A stretch of DNA of 64,000 bases from Rhizobium sp. P40RR-XXII. Lineage in GTDB: Bacteria > Pseudomonadota > Alphaproteobacteria > Rhizobiales > Rhizobiaceae. Position numbers and translations under genes: made by a program. Every line of letters begins with the position of its first letter. Position 1 is the first letter of the stretch. The notes below the pieces were generated by a model. That model saw nothing but the letters and a program-made list of their open reading frames with translations. It was not told the DNA's origin and searched no databases. Positions 17,971-26,808 of the stretch are shown piece after piece. The stretch covers positions 1 to 64,000 of the forward strand of contig NZ_JABAII010000022.1 in the NCBI RefSeq assembly GCF_012641405.1, in the 5' to 3' direction.

Positions 17971-19098
17971 ATGCCGAACAAGGTTTTCATCTCGCGCCTG
18001 AAGCTCTCCGATTTCCGCAACTATGCGGCGGCGGCGCTGACGTTTGACGAGCGGCATGTGGTGCTGACCGGCGACAACGGCGCGGGCAAGACGAACCTCA
18101 TGGAGGCAGTGTCGCTGCTGTCGCCCGGCCGCGGCCTGCGCCGCGCCGCCTATGCCGATGTCACGCGGGTCAACGCGCCGGGCGGATTTTCGATTTTCGC
18201 CGAGCTCGAAGGCATCGAGGGGAGCGTCGAAATCGGCACCGGCATCGATACGGCCGACGAATCAGCCGCCCGCCGGCTCAGAATCAACGGCACGCCGGCC
18301 AAAACGGTCGATGAATTGACCGATCATTTGCGCGTTCTTTGGCTGACGCCGGCCATGGACGGGCTGTTTACCGGCGGCTCCTCAGAGCGCCGTCGTTTCC
18401 TTGACCGGCTCGTGCTGTCGCTCGATCCGGCGCATGGACGCCGGGCCAGCGATTTCGAGCGCGCCATGCGCAGCCGTAACAAACTCTTGTCGGAGAGCCG
18501 GTTCGATCCATCCTGGCTCGCCGGCATCGAAGAACAGATGGCGAGCCTTGGCATCGCCATGGCGATTGCGCGGCAGGAAATGCTCGGCCTTCTCTCGCGG
18601 CTGATTGCCGAAACGCGCGAGGGGACGCCTTTCCCCTCGGCGGCGCTGGAACTATCCGGCTTCCTTGATGGAGAGTTCGGCCGGCCGGCCATCGATCTGG
18701 AGGATACCTATTCCGATATGCTGCGCGAAGGGCGCTACCGCGACGCCGCTGCCGGCCGCACGCTTGACGGACCACACCGGGCCGATCTTCTGGTGCGGCA
18801 TCGTGAAAAGGACATGGAGGCGGAGCGCTGCTCGACGGGCGAGCAGAAGGCCCTGCTCGTCGGCCTCATCCTTGCTCATGCGCGCCTCGTCGGCAACCTG
18901 ACGGGCTATGCACCGATCCTGCTGCTCGACGAGATCGCCGCGCATCTCGATGAGGGCCGGCGCGCCGCACTCTTCGATCTCATCGACGGGCTCGGCGGCC
19001 AGGCCTTTATGACCGGCACGGACAAATCCATGTTCTCGGCTCTTGGCGAGCGCGCGCAATTCTTTACCGTCGCGCATGGCGGCATTACGGAATCCTAG
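17971..19098 (+). CDS. recF: DNA replication/repair protein RecF
   Basis: A 375-residue SMC-like ATPase that binds gapped DNA and, with RecO and RecR, loads RecA at stalled replication forks. The Walker A motif is GDNGAGKTNL (34-43) and the N-terminal LKLSDFRNY motif is typical. The signature region contains CSTGEQKALLVGLILAHA (about 287-304) and Walker B is ILLLDEIAAHLD (about 317-328). Length fits the family. recR lies elsewhere in this window (38942-39547). dnaA, dnaN and gyrB are not adjacent, as is usual in rhizobia. Confidence 0.96.
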   Translation: MPNKVFISRLKLSDFRNYAAAALTFDERHVVLTGDNGAGKTNLMEAVSLLSPGRGLRRAAYADVTRVNAPGGFSIFAELEGIEGSVEIGTGIDTADESAARRLRINGTPAKTVDELTDHLRVLWLTPAMDGLFTGGSSERRRFLDRLVLSLDPAHGRRASDFERAMRSRNKLLSESRFDPSWLAGIEEQMASLGIAMAIARQEMLGLLSRLIAETREGTPFPSAALELSGFLDGEFGRPAIDLEDTYSDMLREGRYRDAAAGRTLDGPHRADLLVRHREKDMEAERCSTGEQKALLVGLILAHARLVGNLTGYAPILLLDEIAAHLDEGRRAALFDLIDGLGGQAFMTGTDKSMFSALGERAQFFTVAHGGITES

Positions 19099-19134
19099 AA
19101 CCTCCTCGTCCCCGATTGTGGTAGACTCGCACCC

Positions 19135-19905
19135 ATGGATCCTTTGACCTCAGACGAAATCGCCCGCTATCACCGCCATATCCTCTTACCCGAGGTTGGC
19201 GGTGCCGGTCAGCAAAAGTTGAAGGCCGCCCGCGTGTTGGTCATCGGCGCCGGCGGCCTTGGTGCGCCGGTGCTGCAATATCTGGCGGCCGCCGGTGTCG
19301 GCACGCTCGGCATTGCCGATGACGATCGCGTTTCGCTGTCCAACCTGCAGCGGCAGGTGATTCACGATACGGGCACGATCGGGGAGATGAAGACGCAGAG
19401 CGCGGCCGACGCCATCGCGCGGCTGAACCCGCATGTGCGAGTCATCCGCTTCGAGGAGCGGTTCAGTGCCGATACCGCCACGCAGCACCTTACCGGTTTC
19501 GACCTTGTCATTGACGGTTCCGACAATTTCGACACCCGCTATACCGCCGCTGATGCGACCGAAGCAGCGCGTTTGCCGCTGGTGACCGGCGCTGTCGGCC
19601 GATTTGACGGGTCGGTAACAACGCTGAAGCCTTACGAAAGCGACGGGGACGGCAACCTCCACCCGCGATATCGCGATCTGTTTCCGGCGCCGCCGCCGGA
19701 AGGTCTTATTCCCAGCTGCGCGGAAGCCGGCGTTATCGGCGCCCTGACGGGCGTCATCGGCACGCTGATGGCAATGGAAGCGATCAAGCTCATAACAGGC
19801 ATCGGCGAGCCGCTGGTCGGCCGTCTGCTGCTCTATGACGGGCTTGCGGCGCGCTTCGAGACCGTGCGCTATCGCCGCAAACGTGCCCGAGTCGCCGCCG
19901 AATGA
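19135..19905 (+). CDS. MoeB/ThiF-family adenylyltransferase without zinc cysteines
   Basis: A 256-residue E1-like enzyme that adenylates the C-terminal Gly-Gly of a sulfur carrier such as MoaD or ThiS. The nucleotide-binding site is VLVIGAGGLGAPVLQYLAAAG (about 35-55) with the nearby D, R and K residues (DDRVSLSNLQRQ). The motif SCAEAGVIGALTGVIG (about 200) holds a conserved cysteine. The two CxxC pairs that bind zinc in E. coli MoeB are absent; the C terminus is basic and Cys-free. The gene's last four bases overlap the acetyltransferase start (ATGA). Whether it serves molybdopterin or thiamine cannot be decided from context. Confidence 0.88.
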   Translation: MDPLTSDEIARYHRHILLPEVGGAGQQKLKAARVLVIGAGGLGAPVLQYLAAAGVGTLGIADDDRVSLSNLQRQVIHDTGTIGEMKTQSAADAIARLNPHVRVIRFEERFSADTATQHLTGFDLVIDGSDNFDTRYTAADATEAARLPLVTGAVGRFDGSVTTLKPYESDGDGNLHPRYRDLFPAPPPEGLIPSCAEAGVIGALTGVIGTLMAMEAIKLITGIGEPLVGRLLLYDGLAARFETVRYRRKRARVAAE

Positions 19906-20382
19906 GCGAGATTACAATTCAAAGGCTCAACGGCAGGTTTGACCGCTGGGATGCATTGCTTGATCTTATATTGGCGGCTTTTGCCTATATGAACGGACGA
20001 ATCGATCCGCCCTCCTCTGCGCTTGCCCTGACGCCGGAAGCGCTGAGGGGAGAAAGCTATGAACGAGATCGCTTATGTCGCATTCGATGGCGATCAGTTA
20101 GCCGGCTGTATTTTTTGCCGGCCTGAGACAGAATGCCTTTATGTCGGTAAGCTTGCCGTCCTTCCCGCAGCTCAGGGCAAGGGTATCGGCAGACGCTTAT
20201 TGACATATGCTGAAGCCGCGGCGAGGCAGCATGATCTTCACATACTTCGACTGGAAACGCGGATCGAGCTGATCGACAATCACGCTACCTTCGCCGCCTG
20301 GGGCTTCCAGAAAGTGGCCGAAAACCGCCATCCCGGCTTCGATCGCACGACGTCGATCGAGATGCGCAAGGCGGTCATCTAG
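19902..20382 (+). pseudogene. GNAT-family acetyltransferase broken by a one-base frameshift
   Basis: Two reading frames together make one GNAT acetyltransferase. The first (from ATG 19902) begins MSEITIQRLNGRFDRW and reads to about 20050. The second (from about 20053) carries the acetyl-CoA-binding motif LPAAQGKGIGRRLL. Removing one G from the GGGG run at 20047-20050 joins them as ALREKAMNEIAYVAFDG, a natural sequence for the family. The start overlaps the moeB-like stop (ATGA), so it is translationally coupled. It is either a true inactivating mutation in a homopolymer or a sequencing error. Alternatively the second half could be translated from ATG 20059 with a truncated fold. Confidence 0.75.
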
Positions 20383-20460
20383 AGTGGTTCAGCTGTATCT
20401 CTTTGTTTTCTCGCAATTCCGGACGGTAAACCGCTACGCACTTTTCCTGGAATTGCTCTA
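20381..20460. repeat. Mosaic element, family B, copy 1
   Basis: The sequence runs from AGAGTGGTTCAGCTG to GGAATTGCTCTA and contains the inverted pair GCAATTCC/GGAATTGC around a CGGACGGTAAACCGCTACGC core. A near copy lies at 31872-31971. It directly follows the acetyltransferase stop codon. Confidence 0.7.
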
Positions 20461-20489
20461 GCTCACCCTTCAGCCGGCGAGCGGGGCCG

Positions 20490-21803
20490 TCACGCCCCGC
20501 GCGGCGGGATGCGGGTGATGCGGGCGCCCATGGCGTTCAACCGCTCCTCGATGCGCTCGTAACCGCGCTCGATCTGCTGTGCATTGTTGATGACGCTCGT
20601 GCCCTCGGCGCACATCGCCGCGATCAGCATGGCCATGCCGGCGCGGATATCGGGACTTTCGAGCTGGGCGGCTCGCAGCTTGGAGGGGCCGGCGACAATG
20701 GCGCGATGTGGGTCGCAGAGCACGATGCGGGCGCCCATGGCGATCAGCTTGTCGACGAAGAACATGCGACTTTCGAACATCTTTTCGAACATCAGCACGA
20801 CGCCTTCGCATTGCGACGCGGTGACGATGGCGATCGACATGGTATCGGCCGGGAAAGCCGGCCAAGGCTGGTCTTCGATCTTCGGAATATGGCCGCCGAA
20901 ATCGGGCTGGATCTTCATCTCCTGGCCGGAGCGGATGATGAGATCATCGCCGTCGATCTGGCAGCGGATGCCGAGGCGCTCGAAGGTCATCAGGGTCGAG
21001 CGCAGATGCTCGACGCCCGCGCGGCGGATGATGATTTCCGAGCCGGTGACTGCGGCAAGGCCGATCAGCGATCCCACCTCGTTATGATCCGGGCCGATGC
21101 GATGCGTAACTGCGCCGAGCCGCTGACCGCCGTGGATGGTCATCATATTGGTGCCGACGCCCTCGATCCGAGCGCCCATTGCGGTCAGAAACCGGGCCAG
21201 ATCCTGCACATGCGGCTCGGAGGCGCAATTGCGCAGGATGGTCGTCCCCTCGGCGAAAACGGCGGCGCACAGCGCATTTTCCGTCGCCGTCACGGACGGC
21301 TCGTCGAGGAAGACATCCGCGCCATGCAACCCGTCGGTACGGAAACTATAGACGCTATTGACCTCGATCTTGGTGCCTAGCTGTTCCAGCGCCAGGAAAT
21401 GCGTATCGACGCGCCGGCGACCGATGACGTCGCCGCCGGGCGGCGGCAGGGTGATCTCGCCGCAGCGCGCCAGCATCGGACCGGCAAGCAGGATGGAGGC
21501 GCGGATGCGGGCACAGAGATCGGGATCGAGATTGGCGGGGCGAAGTTCCCGCGCCTCGATTTCGAGTTCGTTGCGACCGAGCCAGCGCACCTTCGCGCCG
21601 ACTGACTGGATCAGCTCCACCAGCGCCTCGACATCACGGATGCGCGGCACGTTGCTGAGTTCGACGCGTTGATCGGTCAAAAGCGAGGCGGCGATGATCG
21701 GCAACGCGGCGTTCTTGTTGCCGCTCGGTGCGATCTCGCCCGACAGCTTGAAGCCGCCCTCGACCACATATTGAATCCGCTCATGCGGCAGCGCCCGCGC
21801 CAT
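20490..21803 (-). CDS. MurA-like UDP-GlcNAc enolpyruvyltransferase with Asp at the catalytic Cys position
   Basis: A 437-residue enzyme of the EPSP synthase/MurA fold, which transfers enolpyruvate from PEP to UDP-N-acetylglucosamine in the first step of murein synthesis. Substrate-binding K30-N31 (SGNKNAALP) and the late Asp in PWPAFPADTMS are conserved. The loop that holds Cys115 in E. coli MurA reads PPPGGDVIGRRRVD here, with D125 in place of Cys. Asp at this position is known from mycobacterial and chlamydial MurA, which are insensitive to fosfomycin. The start was chosen at MARALPHERI; an upstream frame is not family-like. It may be a second MurA or a paralogue with another role. Confidence 0.88.
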   Translation of the reverse strand: MARALPHERIQYVVEGGFKLSGEIAPSGNKNAALPIIAASLLTDQRVELSNVPRIRDVEALVELIQSVGAKVRWLGRNELEIEARELRPANLDPDLCARIRASILLAGPMLARCGEITLPPPGGDVIGRRRVDTHFLALEQLGTKIEVNSVYSFRTDGLHGADVFLDEPSVTATENALCAAVFAEGTTILRNCASEPHVQDLARFLTAMGARIEGVGTNMMTIHGGQRLGAVTHRIGPDHNEVGSLIGLAAVTGSEIIIRRAGVEHLRSTLMTFERLGIRCQIDGDDLIIRSGQEMKIQPDFGGHIPKIEDQPWPAFPADTMSIAIVTASQCEGVVLMFEKMFESRMFFVDKLIAMGARIVLCDPHRAIVAGPSKLRAAQLESPDIRAGMAMLIAAMCAEGTSVINNAQQIERGYERIEERLNAMGARITRIPPRGA

Positions 21804-21946
21804 CGTTTCCGCCCTTCCTGATTTATGTTTGCGGTCACCTCTGAGCCGGCTTTGTGACATGCACATGACCGGTAAGAGGGAAGTGAGATCAAATTTGAAG
21901 CCGGGAGTATCCGCCTTGCTCCAGCTGGAAAATCAGAGCGCTTCGC

Positions 21947-22948
21947 TTACCGAAACGGCAGTACGCGATTGGGGGGGCGGTGGCCGTCGATGAAGGTGCG
22001 GATATTGATGATGACCTTGTCGCCCATGTCGATGCGGCCCTCGAGCGTGGCCGAGCTCATATGCGGCAGGATCACCACTTTGCCCTCGTTGGCAAGCTTC
22101 ACCAGCTTCGGATTGACTGATGGTTCGTTTTCGAACACGTCGAGGCCGGCTCCGGCGATCTTTCCCTCGCGCAGGATCTTGATCAGCGCGGTCTCGTCGA
22201 TGACATCGCCACGCGCCGTATTGACGATGTAGCTCGTCGGCTGCAGCAACGCCAGGCGTCGGGCGGAAATCAGATGATAGGTGGCCGGTGTCGAGGGGCA
22301 ATTAACCGAAACGATATCGACGCGGGCCAGCATCTGGTCGAGGCTGTCCCAGTACGTCGCCTCCAGCTCGTCCTCGGTCGCCGGATTGACGCGCTTGCGG
22401 TTGTGATAATGGATCGAGAGGCCGAATGCCTTGGCACGGCGGGCAACGGCGGTGCCGATCCGCCCCATGCCGACGATGCCGATGCGCTTGCCGTGGATAC
22501 GCCGGCCGAGCATCCAGGTGGGCGACCATCCGGCCCATTCGCCGGGATTGTCCGTCAGCACGCGCGCACCTTCCGCCAGGCGCCGCGGCACGGCGAGGAT
22601 GAGCGCCATCGTCATGTCGGCGGTATCTTCGGTCAGCACATTGGGCGTATTGGTGACCGTGATGCCGCGACGGGCGGCGGCCTCGACATCGATATGATCC
22701 GTGCCGTTGGAGAAACTGGCAATGAGCTTCATCTGGGGACCGGCCTCTTCGATCACCGCCGCATCGATCCGATCGGTGACCGTCGGCACCAGCACGTCGA
22801 CCGACCGGACGGCCTGGATCAGCTCGTCCTTGCTGCGCGGGCGATCGTCGATGTTGAGCTCAGCATCGAAGAGCTCGCGCATCCGCGTCTCCACCGCGTC
22901 CGGCAGTTTGCGCGTGACGTAGACCTTCGGTTTTTTCTTCGTCGTCAT
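21947..22948 (-). CDS. NAD(P)-dependent 2-hydroxyacid dehydrogenase (glyoxylate/hydroxypyruvate reductase type)
   Basis: A 333-residue D-isomer-specific dehydrogenase. The dinucleotide fold contains GIVGMGRIGTAVARRAKAFG (about 155-174). The catalytic triad residues are Arg in NTARGDVID (about 243), Glu in DVFENEPSVN (about 272) and His in LPHMSSAT (about 297). The substrate loop FSNGTDHIDVEAA (about 79-91) and the lack of an ACT domain point to glyoxylate reductase (GyaR-like) rather than SerA. It is monocistronic, 143 bases from the MurA-like gene on the same strand. Confidence 0.88.
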   Translation of the reverse strand: MTTKKKPKVYVTRKLPDAVETRMRELFDAELNIDDRPRSKDELIQAVRSVDVLVPTVTDRIDAAVIEEAGPQMKLIASFSNGTDHIDVEAAARRGITVTNTPNVLTEDTADMTMALILAVPRRLAEGARVLTDNPGEWAGWSPTWMLGRRIHGKRIGIVGMGRIGTAVARRAKAFGLSIHYHNRKRVNPATEDELEATYWDSLDQMLARVDIVSVNCPSTPATYHLISARRLALLQPTSYIVNTARGDVIDETALIKILREGKIAGAGLDVFENEPSVNPKLVKLANEGKVVILPHMSSATLEGRIDMGDKVIINIRTFIDGHRPPNRVLPFR

Positions 22949-23138
22949 GGCGAGCGGCGATGCCTTGTTCAGATGTTCTTAACCAAGAAGCGGGATAATT
23001 TTCCCGTTCCGGGCATTTCTACCAGACCCGCAGGCGAAGACAAACAAAACTCGCTGACGCGATCCGAGGATTTGCCGCTCACCGGAGCGAAAGGTTGCCG
23101 GAACGGCGCCTTTGTCATGACGAACGAACGGAAATCCC

Positions 23139-23678
23139 ATGCGTGGCAAAGTATTGAAGTCCTGCGCCATTTTCGCAATCGGCCTGATGATGGCCGCTGC
23201 GTCAGCGGATCTTGCCGCCGCCCAGGCCGCCAAGGGGCCGAGCGGATTACCGCTGCCGCGCTTCGTCACGCTGAAGTCGAAGCGGGTCAATCTGCGCATC
23301 GGGCCAAGCGCCGACTATGCGGTGTCGTGGCTCTATCTCAAGCAGGGACTGCCGGTCGAGATCATCCAGGAATATGATAACTGGCGGCGCGTGCGCGATG
23401 CCGACGGCACGGAGGGCTGGGTCAACCAGTCCCTGCTATCAGGCCAGCGTTCGGCGATCGCCGCACCTTGGATGAAGGGCAAGGGCAAGGCCGTATTCGT
23501 CAACATGCGCCGCGAGTCTCAGCCATCCGCCGGCGTCATTGCCAAGCTTCAGCCCGGCGTGATGATGAACATTCGCGAATGCACCGGAGACTGGTGCCTC
23601 GTCACGGCCGACGGCACCGAAGGCTGGGTGGCGCAATCTGAGATCTGGGGTGCTTACCCCGGCGAGGCCTTCAAGTAA
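23139..23678 (+). CDS. Periplasmic protein with two bacterial SH3 domains
   Basis: A 179-residue exported protein. The signal peptide (about 1-29) ends near LAAAQA. Two SH3-type domains follow (about 45-100, motif VNLRIGPSADYAV; about 115-175, motif VNMRRESQPSAGV), each ending with a EGWV turn. This is the DUF1058/SH3_4 arrangement seen in small alphaproteobacterial envelope proteins. It probably binds peptidoglycan or a periplasmic partner. It stands alone, with the dehydrogenase gene divergent on the left. Confidence 0.8.
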   Translation: MRGKVLKSCAIFAIGLMMAAASADLAAAQAAKGPSGLPLPRFVTLKSKRVNLRIGPSADYAVSWLYLKQGLPVEIIQEYDNWRRVRDADGTEGWVNQSLLSGQRSAIAAPWMKGKGKAVFVNMRRESQPSAGVIAKLQPGVMMNIRECTGDWCLVTADGTEGWVAQSEIWGAYPGEAFK

Positions 23679-23769
23679 CGCGAAACCCGCATCGCTCCGC
23701 TACGAATGCAGCCATGCGACTTTTCCGGCGCAATGATATATCCGGTATCGCAAAGGGAGAGCTGCGATC

Positions 23770-24378
23770 TTGGCTTATGTGCTTGGCGTTTTCGGCGTTG
23801 CCATCGCTACCTTCGTTTCGACGAATATAGACGACATCTTCGTTCTTCTCGGCTTCTTTGCCGACCCTAAGTTCCGCTTCAGACAGATCGTCATTGGCCA
23901 ATATCTCTGCATTGGCGCGCTCTATGGCTTCAGCACCATCGCCTCGCTGCTCGTCCTCGTCATTCCCGTCGCCTATGTCGGCCTGCTCGGCCTTGCTCCG
24001 ATCTATTTTGGCTTGAGACGACTGTGGGAGGTCTGGAACGGCGCCGAGACGGAGAATGACGCGGAGGATCACCAGAAAGCCTCAGCCGGCCACAGCAATA
24101 TCGCGGCCATCGCGCTGGTGACGATCGCCAATGGCGGTGACAATATCAGCATCTATACGCCGCTCTTCGCCACCCGCTCCGCTCACGAGATCCTGACCAT
24201 CGGCTGTATCTTCGCCGTGCTGACGGCGGTCTGGCTGGGCGCGGCGCACTCCCTCGTCAATCACCCGAAGCTTGGCGCACCGATCAGGCGACACGGACGC
24301 AGGGTCGTGCCATTCGTGTTGATCGCGCTCGGCATCCTCATTCTCTATGAAGCGGGAACCGCGACGCTCTTCTGGTGA
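23770..24378 (+). CDS. CadD-type cadmium resistance/transport membrane protein
   Basis: A 202-residue integral membrane protein of the Cad/CadD family (cation exporters related to LysE). Several hydrophobic segments are visible (about 4-20, 37-60, 63-80, 113-125, 138-155, 175-195). The family motif FVSTNIDDIFVLL (about 15-27) and a second motif ITPLF-like ANGGDNISIYTPLF (about 120-133) match. The start is TTG 23770 with GGGAGAGC just upstream; GTG at 23779 is an alternative. Cadmium is the classical substrate, but the true ion is unknown. Confidence 0.75.
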   Translation: MAYVLGVFGVAIATFVSTNIDDIFVLLGFFADPKFRFRQIVIGQYLCIGALYGFSTIASLLVLVIPVAYVGLLGLAPIYFGLRRLWEVWNGAETENDAEDHQKASAGHSNIAAIALVTIANGGDNISIYTPLFATRSAHEILTIGCIFAVLTAVWLGAAHSLVNHPKLGAPIRRHGRRVVPFVLIALGILILYEAGTATLFW

Positions 24379-24475
24379 TGGCCGGATCCGGCGGCTTCAT
24401 AACAAAAGCCGCCCCAGTGATCTGCTGAAGGCGGCTTCCATGATCTGCGGATTGGGACTCTGAGGACGCTCTCCG

Positions 24476-25468
24476 TCAGAGCAGCCCGAATTCCTTTGCC
24501 GCTTCCAAAAGCGACCGCATCGGCCGCGGGCCGATCTGTTCGATTACGATGGCCGCGGCAAGGTTGCCGAGTTTGGCGCAATCTTCCAGGCTACGGCCTT
24601 GCGTATAGCCGAACAGGAAGCCAGCGGCGAAAAGATCGCCGGCACCGGTCGTATCGACGCGCTCTTCGATCGGATGGGCGTCGACCACATAGCGTTCGTT
24701 GCCTTGCACGATGACGGCACCATCCTTGCCTGTGGTCACGGCGGCGATCTTGCAATCAGCCGATATCAGCGTCAGCGCCTTTTCAAAGTCGTCGGTCTCG
24801 TAGAGCGAGAGGGCTTCGTCGCGATTGGCGAAGACGATATCGACGGTGCCGGACCGCATCAGGTCAAGGAATTCGTGCCGATAGCGGCCGACACAGAAGC
24901 TGTCGGACAGTGTCATCGACATTTCCCGGCCATTGGCGTGTGCGATGCGGGCGCAGTCGCGGATCGCTTCCTTGGCGCGTGGTGGATCCCAGAGATAGCC
25001 TTCGAAATAGGTCACCTTGGCATCGGCGACGACCTCTTCCTCGACGTCTTCAGGCCCGAGTTCGACGCAGGCGCCGAGATAGGTGTTCATCGAGCGCTCG
25101 CCATCCTCGGTCACGAAGATCATCGAACGGGCAGTCGGCGGAAAAGTGCCCTTTGCCCTGGTCTCATAATGCACGCCCTGGGCGCGGATATCATGTGCGA
25201 AGATCTCTCCAAGCTGATCTTTCGCAACCTTGCCGAAATAGGCTGCTTTGCCGCCGAAATTCGCGACACCTGCTGCCGTGTTGCCGGCGCTGCCGCCCGA
25301 AGCTTCCAGAGCCGGGCCCATGCGCGAATAAAGAAGCTCGGCGCGTTCGGCGTCTATGAGGTTCATCGCAGCTTTGGTGATCGCATTGTCGATCAGGAAC
25401 TGATCGTCGCAACGGGCGATAATGTCGACGATGGCATTGCCAACGGTCAGTACGTCGAAGCGAGTCAT
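24476..25468 (-). CDS. PfkB-family carbohydrate/nucleoside kinase (adenosine kinase-like)
   Basis: A 330-residue ribokinase-fold enzyme. PfkB signature regions are GGSAGNTAAGVANFGGKAAYFG (about 58-79, in parts) and DTTGAGDLFAAGFLFG (about 273-288), where the catalytic Asp is in GAGD. The family phosphorylates sugars or nucleosides with ATP. The rhizobial group to which it belongs is usually called adenosine kinase, but the substrate is not proved. The stop lies near a short gap before the CadD-like gene; the start precedes a 395-base intergenic region. Confidence 0.85.
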   Translation of the reverse strand: MTRFDVLTVGNAIVDIIARCDDQFLIDNAITKAAMNLIDAERAELLYSRMGPALEASGGSAGNTAAGVANFGGKAAYFGKVAKDQLGEIFAHDIRAQGVHYETRAKGTFPPTARSMIFVTEDGERSMNTYLGACVELGPEDVEEEVVADAKVTYFEGYLWDPPRAKEAIRDCARIAHANGREMSMTLSDSFCVGRYRHEFLDLMRSGTVDIVFANRDEALSLYETDDFEKALTLISADCKIAAVTTGKDGAVIVQGNERYVVDAHPIEERVDTTGAGDLFAAGFLFGYTQGRSLEDCAKLGNLAAAIVIEQIGPRPMRSLLEAAKEFGLL

Positions 25469-25609
25469 CTATTGGAGGATCCCGGTATTGGTGATAGCCG
25501 GTATCCGGTATTATCGGTTTTTCCGAAGTTTGGAAGAAAAATCAGCGCCAGCGTGGCCAACTAAATTCCAATCGGTCATTTGCCTGTCACTTTCTATCTT
25601 TAAATTCTT

Positions 25610-25782
25610 ATCAAGCGGCTGGGATGGGAAGCTCACAAGGTTTCTGAGCCAGTCTGGGAAGGAATGATGCCTTCCGCCTCACCGGTACGCGGGCCGACCA
25701 CGGATGAACTGGCGGCATGTGCACCGGGGGGACTTTCCGGTGAGACCGGACACATAAGCGGGCGTTGCCCGCTTTTTTGTTT
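25610..25782 (+). ncRNA. Structured RNA candidate ending in a terminator
   Basis: The stretch carries a GGAAGG/CCTTCC hairpin (25661-25679), an eight-base arm CTCACCGG (25678-25685) that pairs perfectly with CCGGTGAG (25737-25744), and an alternative CACCGG arm (about 25722) that could compete for the same partner. A perfect eight-base terminator stem (25756-25763 with 25767-25774) and a T run follow. It may be a free small RNA or a conditional terminator 82 bases upstream of the AEC transporter gene. I cannot match it to a known family. Confidence 0.45.
25756..25782 (+). terminator. Rho-independent terminator upstream of the AEC transporter gene
   Basis: The perfect stem AAGCGGGC/GCCCGCTT has a three-base loop and is followed by six T and further T-rich sequence. 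No coding gene on the plus strand ends here, so the terminated transcript is probably non-coding or a leader. Confidence 0.85.
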
Positions 25783-25863
25783 TTATGGGTTCCCACCCAT
25801 AAGCAAGCTGCTACAACTCCCGGATAGCCCTTCCCGAGCCACTCTTCACGGCCCACGCCCGGC

Positions 25864-26808
25864 ATGTCCGAAATCTTCACAGACGTCCTCCCGGTCTTCC
25901 TGCTCATTCTCGTCGGCTGGATCATTGTGCGCACCGGCCTGTTGAAAGCCGAGGTCGGCGAAGCAATGAGCGAATTCGTCTTCAAGATCGCCGTGCCTCT
26001 CCTGCTGTTTCAGACCATCGCCGAGGCGAATTTTCGCGGCGCTTCGCCGTTTCGGCTATGGATCGCCTATTTCTCCGGCGTCGCCGTTACCTGGACTGCC
26101 GGCCATATCGTTGCGACCCGGATGTTCGGGCGGGATGCGCGTATCGGCGTGCTCGCGGGCGTATCATCCGCCTTCGCCAATACGATCTTCATCGGCCTGC
26201 CGCTGGTGGGGCGCACCGTGGGGCCAGACGGCGTCATGGCAATGTCTATCCTGATTGCCGTGCACCTGCCGACCATGATGATCGCCGGCACGCTGCTGAT
26301 GGAACAGGCCGAGCGCAAGGAGAATGCCGGCGCCGGCCGCAGCACCGGCGAACTGCTGCGGCAGGTCGGCAGAAACCTTGTGCGCAATCCACTTGTTATC
26401 GGGCTTTTCTGCGGCCTCATTGTCCACTTGACCGGCATTCCCATCCCCGCCACGCTCGGCACCGTGGTCGACAGCATCGCCAACATCGCCGGCCCTGCGG
26501 CGCTGATCTCGCTCGGCATGGCGCTGCGCCAATACGGACTATCGGGCAATCTCGGCATCACCAGCGTGATTGCCGGCTTTAAACTGTTTCTGCTACCGGC
26601 CTGCGTGCTGGCGGCCGGCCTTTTGCTCGGCCTAAGCCCGGAATGGCGGGCGGCACTCGTGCTCACGGCCGCCGTTCCCACAGGTGTGAACGCGTGGCTG
26701 ATTGCCAATCGCTTCGGCGTCGGTCACAGTCTCGCCGCCTCGACGATTACCTTGACGACCGCGCTCGGGGCTTTCTCGGTGTCGCTCTGGGCTTATCTGC
26801 TCGCCTAG
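25864..26808 (+). CDS. AEC-family transporter (auxin efflux carrier type)
   Basis: A 314-residue membrane protein with about ten hydrophobic segments in two halves (five and five), separated by a charged loop near 145-165 (MEQAERKENAGAGRSTGE). Motifs such as ANTIFIGLPLVGRTVGPDG (about 110) and AAVPTGVNAWLIANRFG near 265 fit AEC transporters, which move small organic acids in bacteria. The start is ATG 25864. The ribosome binding site is weak. A terminator 82 bases upstream suggests a separate or conditional transcript. Confidence 0.88.
   Translation: MSEIFTDVLPVFLLILVGWIIVRTGLLKAEVGEAMSEFVFKIAVPLLLFQTIAEANFRGASPFRLWIAYFSGVAVTWTAGHIVATRMFGRDARIGVLAGVSSAFANTIFIGLPLVGRTVGPDGVMAMSILIAVHLPTMMIAGTLLMEQAERKENAGAGRSTGELLRQVGRNLVRNPLVIGLFCGLIVHLTGIPIPATLGTVVDSIANIAGPAALISLGMALRQYGLSGNLGITSVIAGFKLFLLPACVLAAGLLLGLSPEWRAALVLTAAVPTGVNAWLIANRFGVGHSLAASTITLTTALGAFSVSLWAYLLA

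Larger units (their letters stand above)
25469..25863. other. Intergenic region holding a structured RNA candidate
   Basis: This 395-base gap between the divergent kinase gene and the AEC transporter has no coding frame with a ribosome binding site. Its middle (25610-25782) folds into several hairpins and ends in a strong terminator; see the separate entry. Confidence 0.5.

Noticed and set aside
25640..25760. Cobalamin riboswitch upstream of the AEC transporter
   Set aside because: A GCCAG and a GGGAAGG motif occur, but the order and the rest of the B12 box are missing.
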